The notes: generated from the sequence alone by a model not told the origin. Shown: positions 41,270-49,638, counted from the first letter of the stretch. The stretch: DNA of 64,000 nt from JADJPO01 sp963724535 (GCA_963724535.1 CAVRVD010000008.1:1-64000), one strand, 5' to 3'. Numbers and translations are program-made.

Positions 41270-41747
41270 CTTGCGCACCTTTCGTCCTGTTTCGATCGAA
41301 TTGAAGGGGATGGTGCGACTAACGTACTTAGTTCTGTGTTGACAGGCGTTTCGGATGCACGAAGCCCTCATTTTCTTGCACGCTTCGCTCAGCTTGATCC
41401 GCCAACGCGGACAGCAGACAGCCCGTGGGCTCGCCGTCGTGACGGCGGGCCGCGATGGACTCCTCGCGGCTCCCACGGGCTGCGGTGACTGCCTGGTTCT
41501 ACGCCGGCCACAACCTGCCGACGCGGCCCCGGCGCTCGCCGGGTGGTCTCCCTGACGAGAAGCGGGCCAGTCCGTCCGTTGCTAGGGCGTGGCTAGCAGA
41601 CAGCCACCTCACGCGTCCGTTGACTATCCAACTCCGGACCACCTCCTTTCCCGTGTACCGGGGAACCTACGTCGGGACGGCCGGGCGCGCAACGTGTATG
41701 GGCCTCGGCTGCCGAGCCGCAAGCCGAACATCGCCGGGCGCCTGACG
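41270..41747. other. 478-bp non-coding gap with structured element
   Basis: Lies between the thioesterase-like gene and the fasciclin gene (both minus). Near the fasciclin start the DNA is AT-richer and contains ACTAA-CGTAC-TTAGT (41320-41334), a likely promoter or operator area. It also holds the three-way-junction element at 41420-41483 and a hairpin GTGGCT/AGCCAC at 41589-41607, perhaps the terminator of the photolyase operon. AGCAGACAGCC occurs twice, at 41414-41424 and 41596-41606. I see no credible gene. Confidence 0.55.
41420..41483. other. Three-way-junction structured element
   Basis: An 11-bp perfect outer stem CAGCCCGTGGG (41420-41430)/CCCACGGGCTG (41473-41483) encloses two hairpins. 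One is GCCGTC/GACGGC (41434-41447), extendable by CTC/GGG to 9 bp with one G-U. The other is CCGCG/CGCGG (41451-41470) with a 10-base loop. Nearly all 64 bases pair. Which strand is transcribed is unknown; it could be an ncRNA, an attenuator or a mobile palindrome. Confidence 0.6.
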
Positions 41748-42554
41748 TCAGGCGGCGATCACGACCCAGATCTGGCTGGCGATGGCCAGCGCCTGCCCGT
41801 CGGCGCCGTACAGCGTCGTGCGCGCCGGCACGGTGCGCCGTCCGGTGGTCCGCCCGGTCAGGTCGGCGCTGCCACGGACGACGCACCGCTCACCGATCCG
41901 GGGGCGGCGCAGGACCTGGGCCGTCATCGTGCCGAGCACCATCGGGCGGCCCGGCAGATCCGCCGACCAGCCGCCGGGGCAGTCCAGCCCGGCCCACGTG
42001 GTCGCCAGCCGTACCGCGCCGTCCCCGACGTCGAAGGCCGGGTGGGGGACCCAGGCCGTGCTCGTCGTGGCGTCCCCGACCGGTCCGGGCCGCAGCAGCA
42101 GGCCGTCGCCCTCGGCCCGGGCGGTGCCGCACGCGAAGCACTCCGGGAACGGGTGGTCGGTCAGGCCGCCGTACCGCTCGCCCGCCCGCTGCGCGAGCTC
42201 GAAGGCGACGTCGGGGTCGTCGTCCTGCGGGGGGACGGGCTCCAGATCCCGGTCCGGGCCGGCCAGCACCATCGCCTCGGCGACCGTGGTCGGGCCGTGG
42301 CTCAGGCGCAGCCCCGAGGCATCCTCCGAGCCGTCCGGGACCGTGAACCGGGTGAGCAGGAGGTCGGTCTCCAGCGGTGGCGGCACCGACAGCCGCACCC
42401 GGACGGCGCCCGGCAGCGTCGGGTCCATCAGCTCGGCGAGGACACCACAGGTCCATCCGCCGTTGCCGGAGTCACGTGGGCCGCGGACCTGGGTGGGGAT
42501 GCGCAGCCGGGCCGGTCGGGTGCCGGCGGGGTCGCGGTGCCCGTCGCTGCTCAT
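41748..42554 (-). CDS. Thioesterase-like (double hot-dog) protein
   Basis: A 268-residue soluble protein. It has two similar halves, compatible with a double hot-dog fold: G-N-G-G-W-T-C-G-V-L-A-E-L near 30 and G-G-W-S-A-D-L near 195. In between is H-P-F-P-E-C-F-A-C-G-T-A-R-A-E-G-D-G-L, a segment typical of actinobacterial thioesterase-like proteins. The C-terminus ends in strand-rich I-A-S-Q-I-W-V-V-I. It overlaps the photolyase stop by 4 bases (ATGA) and is co-expressed with it. The substrate is unknown. Confidence 0.65.
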   Translation of the reverse strand: MSSDGHRDPAGTRPARLRIPTQVRGPRDSGNGGWTCGVLAELMDPTLPGAVRVRLSVPPPLETDLLLTRFTVPDGSEDASGLRLSHGPTTVAEAMVLAGPDRDLEPVPPQDDDPDVAFELAQRAGERYGGLTDHPFPECFACGTARAEGDGLLLRPGPVGDATTSTAWVPHPAFDVGDGAVRLATTWAGLDCPGGWSADLPGRPMVLGTMTAQVLRRPRIGERCVVRGSADLTGRTTGRRTVPARTTLYGADGQALAIASQIWVVIAA

Positions 42555-43981
42555 GGGCTCGCCCCCTTCAATGCGCTGAGCCGCTCCAGCGCCTCCTCGC
42601 GCTCGGCGGCCAGGTCGATGATCCGCTCGGGGTAGCCGCGGGCGTAGCCGTCATCGGCCTGCCACGGGGTGTGCGCCCGCTTGCCGTCCAGGTGGGCCAG
42701 CTCCGGCACGTATCGGCGCACGTAGTCGCCGTCCGGGTCGAAGCGCTCGCCCTGGGTGACCGGGTTGAAGATCCGGAAGTAGGGTGCGGCATCGGTTCCG
42801 GAGCCGGCGACCCACTGCCAGCCGTGGTTGTTGCTGGCCAGGTCGCCGTCGCGCAGGTGCTGCATGAAGTGTCGGGCACCGTGCTGCCACTCGATGTGCA
42901 GGTGCTTGACCAGGAAGCTGGCCACCACCATCCGCACCCGGTTGTGCATCCAGCCCTCGGCGAGCAGCTGGCGCATCCCGGCGTCGACGAGCGGGTAGCC
43001 GGTGCGCCCGGCCCGCCAGGCCTGCAGGTGCTCGGCCGCCACGTCCGAACGGTGCGGGTCCTCGTAGCGCATCCGGGCGTACTCGCCGCGCAGGTACTGC
43101 CGGGCCGAGTCCGGGTGGTGCCACAGCACGTCGGCGTAGAACTCCCGCCAGCACAGCTCGGCGCGGAACGTCTTCGCCCCCTCCCCGGCCCGGCCGCGGC
43201 GGGCGGCCGGTTCGGCGAGCTCGGCCAGCAGGGTGCGCGGGTGGATCTCGCCGTACTTCAGGTGTACCGACAGTCCGGAGGTTCCCGACAGGTCCGGCCG
43301 GTTGCGGTCCTCGGCGTAGTCGTCCAGCGCCTCGTCCCGGAACGTCTGCCATCGCTCGAGCGCGGCCTCCTCGCCCAGCGCGGGGAGCTCGACGTCACCG
43401 AGGTCGCCGATCGCGTCGTGGCCGGGCAGTCCCTCGTCGGCGAGCTCGTCGCCGTCCACGGTCCGCAGCCAGCGCAGCCCGGCCGGGGTCGGTGCCGGCG
43501 CCGGCCAGCCGTGGCGCAGCCACGCCTTGTGGAACGGGGTGAACACCTTGTACGGCTCGCCGGAGCCGGTGTGGATGCTGCCCGGTCCGACCGCGTACGG
43601 GGTGCCGGTGCGGACCAGCTCGCGGTCCGTCGCCGCCAGCGCCATGGCCACCCGCTCGTCCCGGCGCCGCCCGTACGGACCGGCGTCGGCGCTGACGTGT
43701 ACCCGTTCGGCGCCGACCTCGGCGGCGAGGGCGGCCACGACCTGTTCCGGGTCGCCGGTGCGCACCACCAGGGCACCGTCCATGGCGGCGTCCAGGGCCT
43801 GCAGCGAGCGCACCAGACACGCCCGGCGAACCGCACCCGACGGCGTCCACAGCACCGGGTCGACGACGAACAGCGGGACCACGCGGCCGGCCTCCTCGGC
43901 GGCGGTGAACAGGGCGGGATGGTCACCCAGACGAAGGTCGCGGCGCAGCCACAGCACGCTGACGGTCTGTCCAACAGGCAT
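42551..43981 (-). CDS. phr: Deoxyribodipyrimidine photo-lyase / cryptochrome
   Basis: A 476-residue light-driven DNA repair flavoprotein. The Rossmann antenna domain (5-130) opens S-V-L-W-L-R-R-D-L-R-L-G-D-H-P-A-L. The helical FAD domain (about 200-476) has F-R-A-E-L-C-W-R-E-F-Y, G-Y-P-L-V-D-A-G-M-R-Q-L, G-W-M-H-N-R-V-R-M-V-V-A-S-F-L-V-K and N-N-H-G-W-Q-W-V-A-G-S-G-T-D-A. These match class I CPD photolyases. The ATG at 43981 begins the conserved strand. It is divergent from the DtxR-type repressor, with about 100 bases between. Confidence 0.93.
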   Translation of the reverse strand: MPVGQTVSVLWLRRDLRLGDHPALFTAAEEAGRVVPLFVVDPVLWTPSGAVRRACLVRSLQALDAAMDGALVVRTGDPEQVVAALAAEVGAERVHVSADAGPYGRRRDERVAMALAATDRELVRTGTPYAVGPGSIHTGSGEPYKVFTPFHKAWLRHGWPAPAPTPAGLRWLRTVDGDELADEGLPGHDAIGDLGDVELPALGEEAALERWQTFRDEALDDYAEDRNRPDLSGTSGLSVHLKYGEIHPRTLLAELAEPAARRGRAGEGAKTFRAELCWREFYADVLWHHPDSARQYLRGEYARMRYEDPHRSDVAAEHLQAWRAGRTGYPLVDAGMRQLLAEGWMHNRVRMVVASFLVKHLHIEWQHGARHFMQHLRDGDLASNNHGWQWVAGSGTDAAPYFRIFNPVTQGERFDPDGDYVRRYVPELAHLDGKRAHTPWQADDGYARGYPERIIDLAAEREEALERLSALKGASP

Positions 43982-44082
43982 GGCGCGACCGTACGCCGGT
44001 GCTCGCCGGGGCACACCCGGAGCCCGGCTGCGCGAGAATGGCATCCGGGCGGTCGTGTCGGCCGCAGAAGGAGCGGTATGCG

Positions 44083-44790
44083 GTGAGCGACCTCATCGAC
44101 ACCACCGAGATGTACCTGCGCACCATCTTCGAGCTCGAGGAAGAGGGCATCGTGCCGATGCGTGCGCGGATCGCCGAGCGGCTCGGCCACTCCGGGCCGA
44201 CGGTGTCGCAGACGGTGGCCCGCATGGAGCGCGACGAGTTGGTCCGACTCTCCGGTGACCGGCACCTCGAGCTCACGTCGGAGGGCCGGCTCAAGGCCAC
44301 CCGGGTGATGCGCAAGCACCGGCTCGCCGAACGGCTGCTGCTCGATGTCATCGGTCTGGAGTGGCAGTACGTCCACGACGAGGCGTGCCGCTGGGAACAC
44401 GTGATGAGCGACCGGGTCGAGCGCAAGCTGCTCGGGCTGCTCGCCGACCCCCGGGAGTCCCCGTACGGGAATCCGATCCCCGGCCTGGACGAGATCGGCG
44501 GGACCGGCGGCGACGACTTCCGCGAGGGCGTCCAATCGTTGACCGACCTGTTCGGGCCGGAGGGGGGCGAGGCGCTCGAGGTCGTGGTCCGCCGGATCGG
44601 TGAGCCGTTGCAGTCCGATGCGGCGCTGCTGGGGCGGCTGGACCGGCTCGATCTGCGCCCCGGGCGGCGTGTCGCGGTCAGCTTCGACGGTACTGCGGTG
44701 AGTGTGCGGGTGGCCGACGAGATCATGCGGCTCGCCCCAGCGGAGGCACAGCACGTCTTCGTGCACCGGGCGGACGCCGAACGATCGTGA
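44083..44790 (+). CDS. DtxR/IdeR-family metal-dependent repressor
   Basis: A 235-residue Fe(II)- or Mn(II)-sensing repressor. With the GTG at 44083 as residue 1, all DtxR metal ligands fall at their standard positions: M10, C102, E105, H106 (site 2) and H79, E83, H98 (site 1). The winged helix is at 1-70, a dimer domain at 71-140, and an SH3-like C-terminal domain follows. AAGGAG lies 9 bases before the start. C102 favours iron (IdeR/DtxR) over the manganese-type MntR. No obvious iron box or siderophore gene is in the window, so its regulon lies elsewhere. Confidence 0.94.
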   Translation: MSDLIDTTEMYLRTIFELEEEGIVPMRARIAERLGHSGPTVSQTVARMERDELVRLSGDRHLELTSEGRLKATRVMRKHRLAERLLLDVIGLEWQYVHDEACRWEHVMSDRVERKLLGLLADPRESPYGNPIPGLDEIGGTGGDDFREGVQSLTDLFGPEGGEALEVVVRRIGEPLQSDAALLGRLDRLDLRPGRRVAVSFDGTAVSVRVADEIMRLAPAEAQHVFVHRADAERS

Positions 44791-44860
44791 CCGGCGGTCA
44801 CGTCACGTAGCCAGGTTCGGCCGTGTCGGGTACATCACGGCGAGTCATAGTTATCGAGAT

Positions 44861-44889
44861 GTGACATCGACGTGTTGTCCGGGTAGCGT
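44861..44889 (+). promoter_or_regulatory. Promoter of the riboswitch/NlpC transcript
   Basis: GTGACA (44861-44866), a 17-bp spacer and TAGCGT (44884-44889); start expected near 44896, about 27 bases before the riboswitch. Confidence 0.55.
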
Positions 44890-44922
44890 GCGTTTCGCCT
44901 TCTCAGCCATGGGAAAGCCTTC

Positions 44923-45137
44923 GGGCGGACGCCGAGCTCTGCCGCCGTCCGGAGTCGCGACGACACCGCTGGCAGAGGCGGGGGAACCACTCTCGGGACA
45001 TCCATAACAGTTACTTAACGTGACTATAACGGAAGTTCCTTGGGGTGAAGCCGGTGGCGCGGGATCGTGGTGACACGAGCCGCGTCGGCGGCCGGGTGAT
45101 ATCTCCCACCCGAACCCGACAGCTCACCTCGTAGGCG
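44923..45137 (+). ncRNA. c-di-AMP riboswitch (ydaO/yuaA class)
   Basis: The leader carries the conserved ydaO blocks in order: GCCGAGCTCT near 44931, GGGGAACC at 44981, CCTTGGGGTGAAGCC at about 45038-45052, and at the 3' end CCGAACCCGACAGCT then ACCTCGTAGGCG up to 45137. An AT-richer variable insert lies between the second and third blocks. It stops about 18 bases before the start codon of a secreted NlpC/P60 hydrolase, the classic actinobacterial target. High c-di-AMP should turn expression off. Boundaries are approximate. Confidence 0.9.
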
Positions 45138-45154
45138 CCCGGAGAGGCTTGTCC

Positions 45155-46201
45155 GTGACCGATCGCGGGAAGGCGCGGCACCGCGCGTCGACCAGGGCGA
45201 CCACGCCCTTGACCGTCATCACCTCCTCAGTCGGTACCGGTCTGCAGCAGGCCGTCGGCGACGGGGTCGAGATCCTCGGCCGTGGGGGCGCGGCCATCGT
45301 GGTCTCCACCGGCCTGGTGGCCGCCACCACGCTGACCGCCACCACGCTGCCCGACCGACTCGGTGGGCAGGACCCGCAGACCGCCAATCTGACGCTGGAC
45401 CCGGCGGCTGCCCAGCTGGCCGCCTTCGGTTCCACCGTCGCCGACGGGGGCCCCGTCTCCGATCGGCAGTCGGCGACCCCGGTCTCCCGGGGTGGGCCGC
45501 TCACCGAACCGAAGGGCGCCTCGTCGGTGCTCGACAACGGGTCGCTGACCCGGGCCTCGGCGCAGGCAGCCGAGCGCGCCAGCCGCTCCGCATTGCTGTC
45601 CCGGGCCCGCACCGTGGCCGCGGTCGCCGCCGACCCGGTGGCCGGGCCGGCCGCCAAGACCGCAGCCACGCCCGCGCGGACCACGAAGAAGACCACGGCG
45701 CGGACGAGCACGAAGACCACCGAGGCGTCGACCAGGTCGTCGTCCGGATCCTCCGCCGCGGCCCCGGTCCGCACGTCCACGCGCAAGACCGCGGCCCCCA
45801 CCAAGGCTCCCGTCAAGGCTCCCGTCAAGGCGGCTCCGGCCGCCCCGGCGGCCCGCGGGTCGTCGGTCCTGGCGATCGCCGCCCGCTACGTCGGCATCCC
45901 TTACCGGTACGGCGGCACCACGCCGGCCGGCTTCGACTGTTCCGGCTTCACCCAGTACGTCTACAAGCAGATCGGGGTGAGTCTGCCGCGCACCGCCCAG
46001 TCGCAGATGAACGCGGCCACCCGGATCTCCCGGTCGCAGGCCAAGCCGGGCGACCTGGTGTTCGTGGTCGGTGGCGGGACCACCGGCCACGTGGGCATCT
46101 ACGCCGGCGGAAACATGATGTACGACTCCCCGCGGAGCGGGAAGTCGCTCAGCAAACGGTCCATCTGGACCTCCAGCGTGGTCTTCGGCCGCGTCTCCTG
46201 A
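45155..46201 (+). CDS. Secreted NlpC/P60 cell-wall endopeptidase
   Basis: A 348-residue exported peptidoglycan hydrolase. A basic N-terminus with a later hydrophobic segment (about 46-63) acts as signal or anchor. A long Ala/Thr/Ser/Lys-rich linker follows (about 140-232). The catalytic NlpC/P60 domain is at about 236-348: nucleophile Cys in F-D-C-S-G-F-T-Q-Y-V, His in T-G-H-V-G-I-Y-A-G, and a third polar residue nearby. GGAGAGG lies 8 bases before the GTG at 45155. Its mRNA carries the c-di-AMP riboswitch, tying wall cutting to turgor and osmotic control. Confidence 0.92.
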   Translation: MTDRGKARHRASTRATTPLTVITSSVGTGLQQAVGDGVEILGRGGAAIVVSTGLVAATTLTATTLPDRLGGQDPQTANLTLDPAAAQLAAFGSTVADGGPVSDRQSATPVSRGGPLTEPKGASSVLDNGSLTRASAQAAERASRSALLSRARTVAAVAADPVAGPAAKTAATPARTTKKTTARTSTKTTEASTRSSSGSSAAAPVRTSTRKTAAPTKAPVKAPVKAAPAAPAARGSSVLAIAARYVGIPYRYGGTTPAGFDCSGFTQYVYKQIGVSLPRTAQSQMNAATRISRSQAKPGDLVFVVGGGTTGHVGIYAGGNMMYDSPRSGKSLSKRSIWTSSVVFGRVS

Positions 46202-46208
46202 CCCGGAC

Positions 46209-46245
46209 CCGTCCTGGCCGGCTCCGTGGCGGGTCACCAGGACGG
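46209..46245 (+). terminator. Terminator after the NlpC/P60 gene
   Basis: Perfect 9-bp stem CCGTCCTGG/CCAGGACGG with a 19-base loop, 8 bases past the stop. Confidence 0.65.
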
Positions 46246-46360
46246 TGCACCTTCGGCACCGATCGGCCGATACTGGTGGGGGTAAATGGCCTGGGCGGAC
46301 GGACCCACGTTGCCTAGGCTGTCCCCCGACGGCGTGGAGTCCCGCCGGGCCCGGAGGTGT

Positions 46361-46472
46361 GTCGTGCACGACGCGGTAGTACCAGGAGGTGCCGCACTAG
46401 CCAGTGCGGTACCACCCGGTCGTGCTGCGCCGTGCAGAAGGCGTCGTCCCCTCGGGACGGCGCCTTCTGTGC
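46361..46472 (+). other. Structured leader or ncRNA before the HNH gene
   Basis: A possible -10 box TAGGCT lies at 46315-46320. Downstream, GCACGAC (46366) pairs with GTCGTGC (46419), and GGTAGTACC (46375) with GGTACCACC (46408). CCGCACT/AGTGCGG (46392-46409) closes a 4-base loop. The middle stem can alternatively form GGTGCCGCACT/AGTGCGGTACC. A 15-bp hairpin with a 3-base loop (46436-46468) follows like a terminator. The HNH start is 103 bases further on. Confidence 0.55.
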
Positions 46473-46574
46473 GTCCCGGACCGGTCACTTCACCCTCGTC
46501 GGGGGCGGTCGTGCGACCGCCGCGTCTCGACGCCGCCAGCCAGGCGGGCGTCCCAGCTGGGTGGAGGTGACGGC

Positions 46575-47069
46575 TTGCGCACCCTGGTTCTCAACGCGGG
46601 TTACGAGCCGCTGTCAGTGGTCTCGTTCCGGCGGGCCATCGTCCTGGTGCTGGCCGGCAAGGCCCGCGTCCTGGCACACGGCGATCCCCCGGTGGTCGGC
46701 GGCTCGGTCACTCTGCCCAGACCCACGGTGATCCTGTTGGCGCGCTATGTCCGGGCGCCGCTGGCCCGGTCGGTGCCGGTCAGCCGTCGTGGTGTGCTGC
46801 GCCGCGACGGCCACCGATGCGCCTACTGCACCGGGCCCGCGACCACCATCGACCACGTGCTGCCGCGCAGCCGTGGCGGGCAGGACGTCTGGGAGAACCT
46901 CGTTGCCTGTTGCGTACGCTGCAACAACGCCAAGGGCGACCGCACGCCGGAGGAGAAGGGCTGGTCACTGCGGGTGCGGGCCTACGTACCCCGTGGGGCC
47001 GGCTGGTTGGTCCGCGGCAGTGAGGTGCGCGACCCGGCCTGGGATGAGTTCCTGGGAGAGGTGGCCTGA
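46575..47069 (+). CDS. HNH endonuclease-family protein
   Basis: A 164-residue protein starting at TTG with GGAGGTGAC 6-7 bases before it. The N-terminal half (L-V-L-N-A-G-Y-E-P-L-S-V-V-S-F-R-R-A) is the conserved opening of actinobacterial HNH proteins. The HNH core spans about 75-125: C-A-Y-C, the catalytic I-D-H-V-L-P-R-S-R-G-G, W-E-N-L-V-A-C-C, C-N-N-A-K-G-D-R-T-P. The C-x-x-C pairs bind structural zinc. No methylase, integrase or phage gene is nearby. Its role is unknown; repair or housekeeping nuclease function is possible. Confidence 0.9.
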   Translation: MRTLVLNAGYEPLSVVSFRRAIVLVLAGKARVLAHGDPPVVGGSVTLPRPTVILLARYVRAPLARSVPVSRRGVLRRDGHRCAYCTGPATTIDHVLPRSRGGQDVWENLVACCVRCNNAKGDRTPEEKGWSLRVRAYVPRGAGWLVRGSEVRDPAWDEFLGEVA

Positions 47070-47140
47070 CCGCCGACGCGGTGCTTTGCCTTGCCGGGGA
47101 ACCGATCCGGATCACTCCCGGAGATCGACCAACCGTCAAA

Positions 47141-47176
47141 CTGGCGCACCGGCACTCATCGGCGCCGGTGCACCAG
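47141..47176. terminator. Hairpin between HNH and universal stress genes
   Basis: 8-bp stem GCACCGGC/GCCGGTGC plus an outer CTGG/CCAG across one mismatch, with a 10-base loop. It lies between convergent genes and could serve both. Confidence 0.6.
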
Positions 47177-47282
47177 AAAGCCTGCCACAACCTTGTCGGG
47201 TTGCCAAGGGTCCACTACTGCCGGTGACCAGATCTCGGGCGGTGTCACCTGGCTTGTGGGTACGGCAGGTGCGGGTGATGGG

Positions 47283-47744
47283 TCAGTCGTCGTCCTCGTG
47301 TGCCATGCCGGTCATCGCCGGGGGCAGCACGACGACCGGGCATTGGCTGTTCTTGATCAATGTCCGGCTCACCGATCCGAACAGGAAGGTTCCCAGGGCG
47401 CCGCGCCCGTGGCTACCGACCACGATCAGGTCGGCTCTGCGGGAGGCGGCGATCAACGCGTCCGCGGGACTGCCCTGGGTGATCGATCGCTCGACGACCA
47501 GGTCGGGCCCGGCGTCCTTGAGCACCTGGTCGACGGCGGCCTGCTGGATCGCCTCGGCGGAGTGGCGCAGCGCCTCACCCTGCACCGGACCGGCGTTGGG
47601 GCCGAGGTCGGCGTGGTCCAGCCCCCAGGTGGTGACCAGCTCGAGCGACGACCCGCGTCGCGCGGCTTCGGCCGCCGCCCAGGCGAGGGCTCGCCGGCTG
47701 CTGTCGCTCTCGTCGATCCCGACGACGATGACGGATGGGGACAT
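47283..47744 (-). CDS. Universal stress protein (UspA family, ATP-binding type)
   Basis: A 153-residue single-domain USP. It starts V-I-V-V-G-I-D-E-S-D-S-S-R-R-A-L-A-W-A and carries the ATP motif G-S-H-G-R-G-A-L-G-T-F-L-F-G-S-V-S (G-x2-G-x9-G-S), so it should bind ATP. The C-terminal strand is C-P-V-V-V-L-P. The ATG at 47744 fits the family start and is preceded by AAAGGGCGG. Such proteins support survival in hypoxia or stasis. Confidence 0.93.
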   Translation of the reverse strand: MSPSVIVVGIDESDSSRRALAWAAAEAARRGSSLELVTTWGLDHADLGPNAGPVQGEALRHSAEAIQQAAVDQVLKDAGPDLVVERSITQGSPADALIAASRRADLIVVGSHGRGALGTFLFGSVSRTLIKNSQCPVVVLPPAMTGMAHEDDD

Positions 47745-47900
47745 GGGGACCGCCCTTTCTGGCTCCTGGCCCGTGTCGTGGACCATACCGTCACTGTCGC
47801 CGCCCGCCGGGGCGCCAACAAGGGCACAACGTCACGGGCCGGCCGGGCGCTGGACGGGGTAACCCAGCAGGTCAGGGGCGCTTTCTGGGGTGGTGCCGGC

Positions 47901-48695
47901 TCACACCTTGGCGTGCCGCGCCCGGGCCAGGGAGTACCCCCCGTAGGCCGCCAGCCCGGCGGCGACCACGGTGAGCAGGTACGGGCCGAACGGTTGGCCC
48001 AGCAGGGTGCGCAGCGCGCCGTCCAGCCCGGTGGACTGCGAGGCCTGGTGGCGCAGCGCGGCGACCAGGAACAGCACGCCGACAATCGCCAGGGCCACTC
48101 CCTTGGCCGAGTACCCGAACTGGCCTCCGTGCACCGCCAACCTGCCGGGGTGCTCCTCCAGATCGCGCAGGAACCGCTTCTGCACGCCCTTGTGGACGTG
48201 GTAGCCGCCGACGCCGAGGACCACCAAACCCACCACGGCGACCAGCGCCCGACCGAACGGGGCCTGCATCAACGTGGCGGTGAAGTCCGCCGTCTGCTGT
48301 GAACTGGAGCTCGAGTCGCCGGTGGCGAACCGGAACGCAGTCAGGGCCAGCGTGGCGTAGACCGCGGTCTTGGCCAGCCCCTTGCCCCGCCCGACCAGGC
48401 CGCTCTCGCCACCGCTGGGGCGTACCGACTCGGTGAACTGCCACAGGCACAGCAGGACGTAGCCGATGAGGATCACCCAGAGCAGCAGCATGCCCAGCGG
48501 GTTGCCCCCCACGGCCTGCAGCGCTCCGGACTGGTCGGCGTCCTGGCCGCTGTGCTGCCAGGCCATCCGCAACGCGATGACGGCGATGAGCATATGCAGG
48601 AGCCCGTTGACGGCGTATCCGAGCCGGGCACCGGTCTCGAGGACCGGATGCTCCCCCACCTCGGCGACCGAATCGCCGATCTGTTGGGAGTCCAT
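47901..48695 (-). CDS. DUF1206 membrane protein
   Basis: A 264-residue protein with six transmembrane helices arranged as three repeats of about 70-80 residues, each two helices. Each repeat starts with an aromatic/Gly segment (A-R-L-G-Y-A-V-N-G-L-L-H, G-R-G-K-G-L-A-K-T-A-V-Y, G-Q-F-G-Y-S-A-K-G-V-A-L). That triplication is the mark of DUF1206. The ATG at 48695 is the first plausible start. The function is unknown. It shares its strand with the mutarotase and universal stress genes but is separated by over 90 bases from each. Confidence 0.88.
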   Translation of the reverse strand: MDSQQIGDSVAEVGEHPVLETGARLGYAVNGLLHMLIAVIALRMAWQHSGQDADQSGALQAVGGNPLGMLLLWVILIGYVLLCLWQFTESVRPSGGESGLVGRGKGLAKTAVYATLALTAFRFATGDSSSSSQQTADFTATLMQAPFGRALVAVVGLVVLGVGGYHVHKGVQKRFLRDLEEHPGRLAVHGGQFGYSAKGVALAIVGVLFLVAALRHQASQSTGLDGALRTLLGQPFGPYLLTVVAAGLAAYGGYSLARARHAKV

Positions 48696-48789
48696 GGCGC
48701 AGTGCACCACAGAGCCGATCTTTGCGCGACACGGGTCGATGGCACCCGACTGTTGCTCCTGGTGCGCCGGGCGCGGTGCGCCCTGACGC

Positions 48790-49638
48790 TCACCCGGCGG
48801 CAGCGACCAGCACGGCACCGGCCTGCCAGGTCGCGGCCGGCTCCAGGTGCACCGGGGTGAGCTGGGCCGGTTCCAGGCAGACGAAGCCGAGCCGCCCAAC
48901 GGGTGCGTCGGCGAGGCCGTGCTCGGGCCCCGGGTGCCAGAGGACGAGGTCGGCGAAGCCGTCGCGCAGCATGGTGACCGACCGGCCGTCGTCGTGGACC
49001 AGGCGCACGGCGGCGTCCAGGTCGCGCAGCGCCAGGTCGCGCTCGGTCATCGCCGCCAGCGGGCCCTCCTCCAGGGTGAGCGGGGCGAGGTCGGCGGCGT
49101 TGTCCTCACCTCGGGCGCCGTTCATCCCGTACAGCAGGGAGCGGGCCTGAGCTGCCAGGTAGGCGTGCAGAGCGGCGGTGAACGTGAACGGGCCCTCAAG
49201 AGCATCGTTGCGCACCGACAGGACCAGCTCGAGCCGATCGGCGCTCGCCGCCAGGCGCAGGGTCAGGGTGAACCGGTGTGGCCAGGCGGCGCGGGTCGCC
49301 TCGGTGTCGGTCAGTGTCGCGGTCACCTCCCCGGACCCTGCGGCGCCCGGCTCGAGGGTCCAGGTCCGGTCCCGGGCGAATCCGTGCTTGGGCAGCGGCC
49401 CCCGGCCGGCGAACTGCGGGAAGACCACCGGGACGCCGCCGCGGATCGCCGCTCCCGGACCGCAGCGTGCCAGCGGGCTCAGCCACAGCTGCTCGCGCCC
49501 GTCGGGCCCCGCCGGGCGCCAGCCCAGCAGCTGTCCACCGTGTGCGCAGACCGAGATTCTGGCGCCGTCCGCGGCCTCGGCGGTGATCGGGGTGCAGGGA
49601 TCGGCCGGCAGGCGGATAGCGGTGGGGGTATCGGGCAC
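48790..49638 (-). CDS. D-hexose-6-phosphate mutarotase (aldose 1-epimerase family)
   Basis: A 282-residue beta-sandwich enzyme that interconverts alpha and beta anomers of hexose 6-phosphates. YeaD-like motifs are G-G-Q-L-L-G-W, I-R-G-G-V-P-V-V-F-P-Q-F, L-P-K-H-G-F-A-R (catalytic His) and, late, G-F-V-C-L-E-P-A-Q-L-T-P-V-H-L-E-P (catalytic Glu). The GTG at 49638 has GGGAGG at good distance; a GTG at 49647 is too close to it. Its substrate is that of Zwf, though the genes are far apart. Confidence 0.9.
   Translation of the reverse strand: MPDTPTAIRLPADPCTPITAEAADGARISVCAHGGQLLGWRPAGPDGREQLWLSPLARCGPGAAIRGGVPVVFPQFAGRGPLPKHGFARDRTWTLEPGAAGSGEVTATLTDTEATRAAWPHRFTLTLRLAASADRLELVLSVRNDALEGPFTFTAALHAYLAAQARSLLYGMNGARGEDNAADLAPLTLEEGPLAAMTERDLALRDLDAAVRLVHDDGRSVTMLRDGFADLVLWHPGPEHGLADAPVGRLGFVCLEPAQLTPVHLEPAATWQAGAVLVAAAG

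Noticed and set aside
41480..41540. A tRNA-like GGTTC segment with a following CCA.
   Set aside because: The T-loop residues do not fit the consensus, and no acceptor or anticodon stems can be drawn.
46400..46430. On the minus strand, GGGTGGTACCGC resembles the T-box core.
   Set aside because: No stem I/specifier region is evident upstream on that strand, and the next gene in that direction lies on the other strand. It is explained by the plus-strand hairpins.
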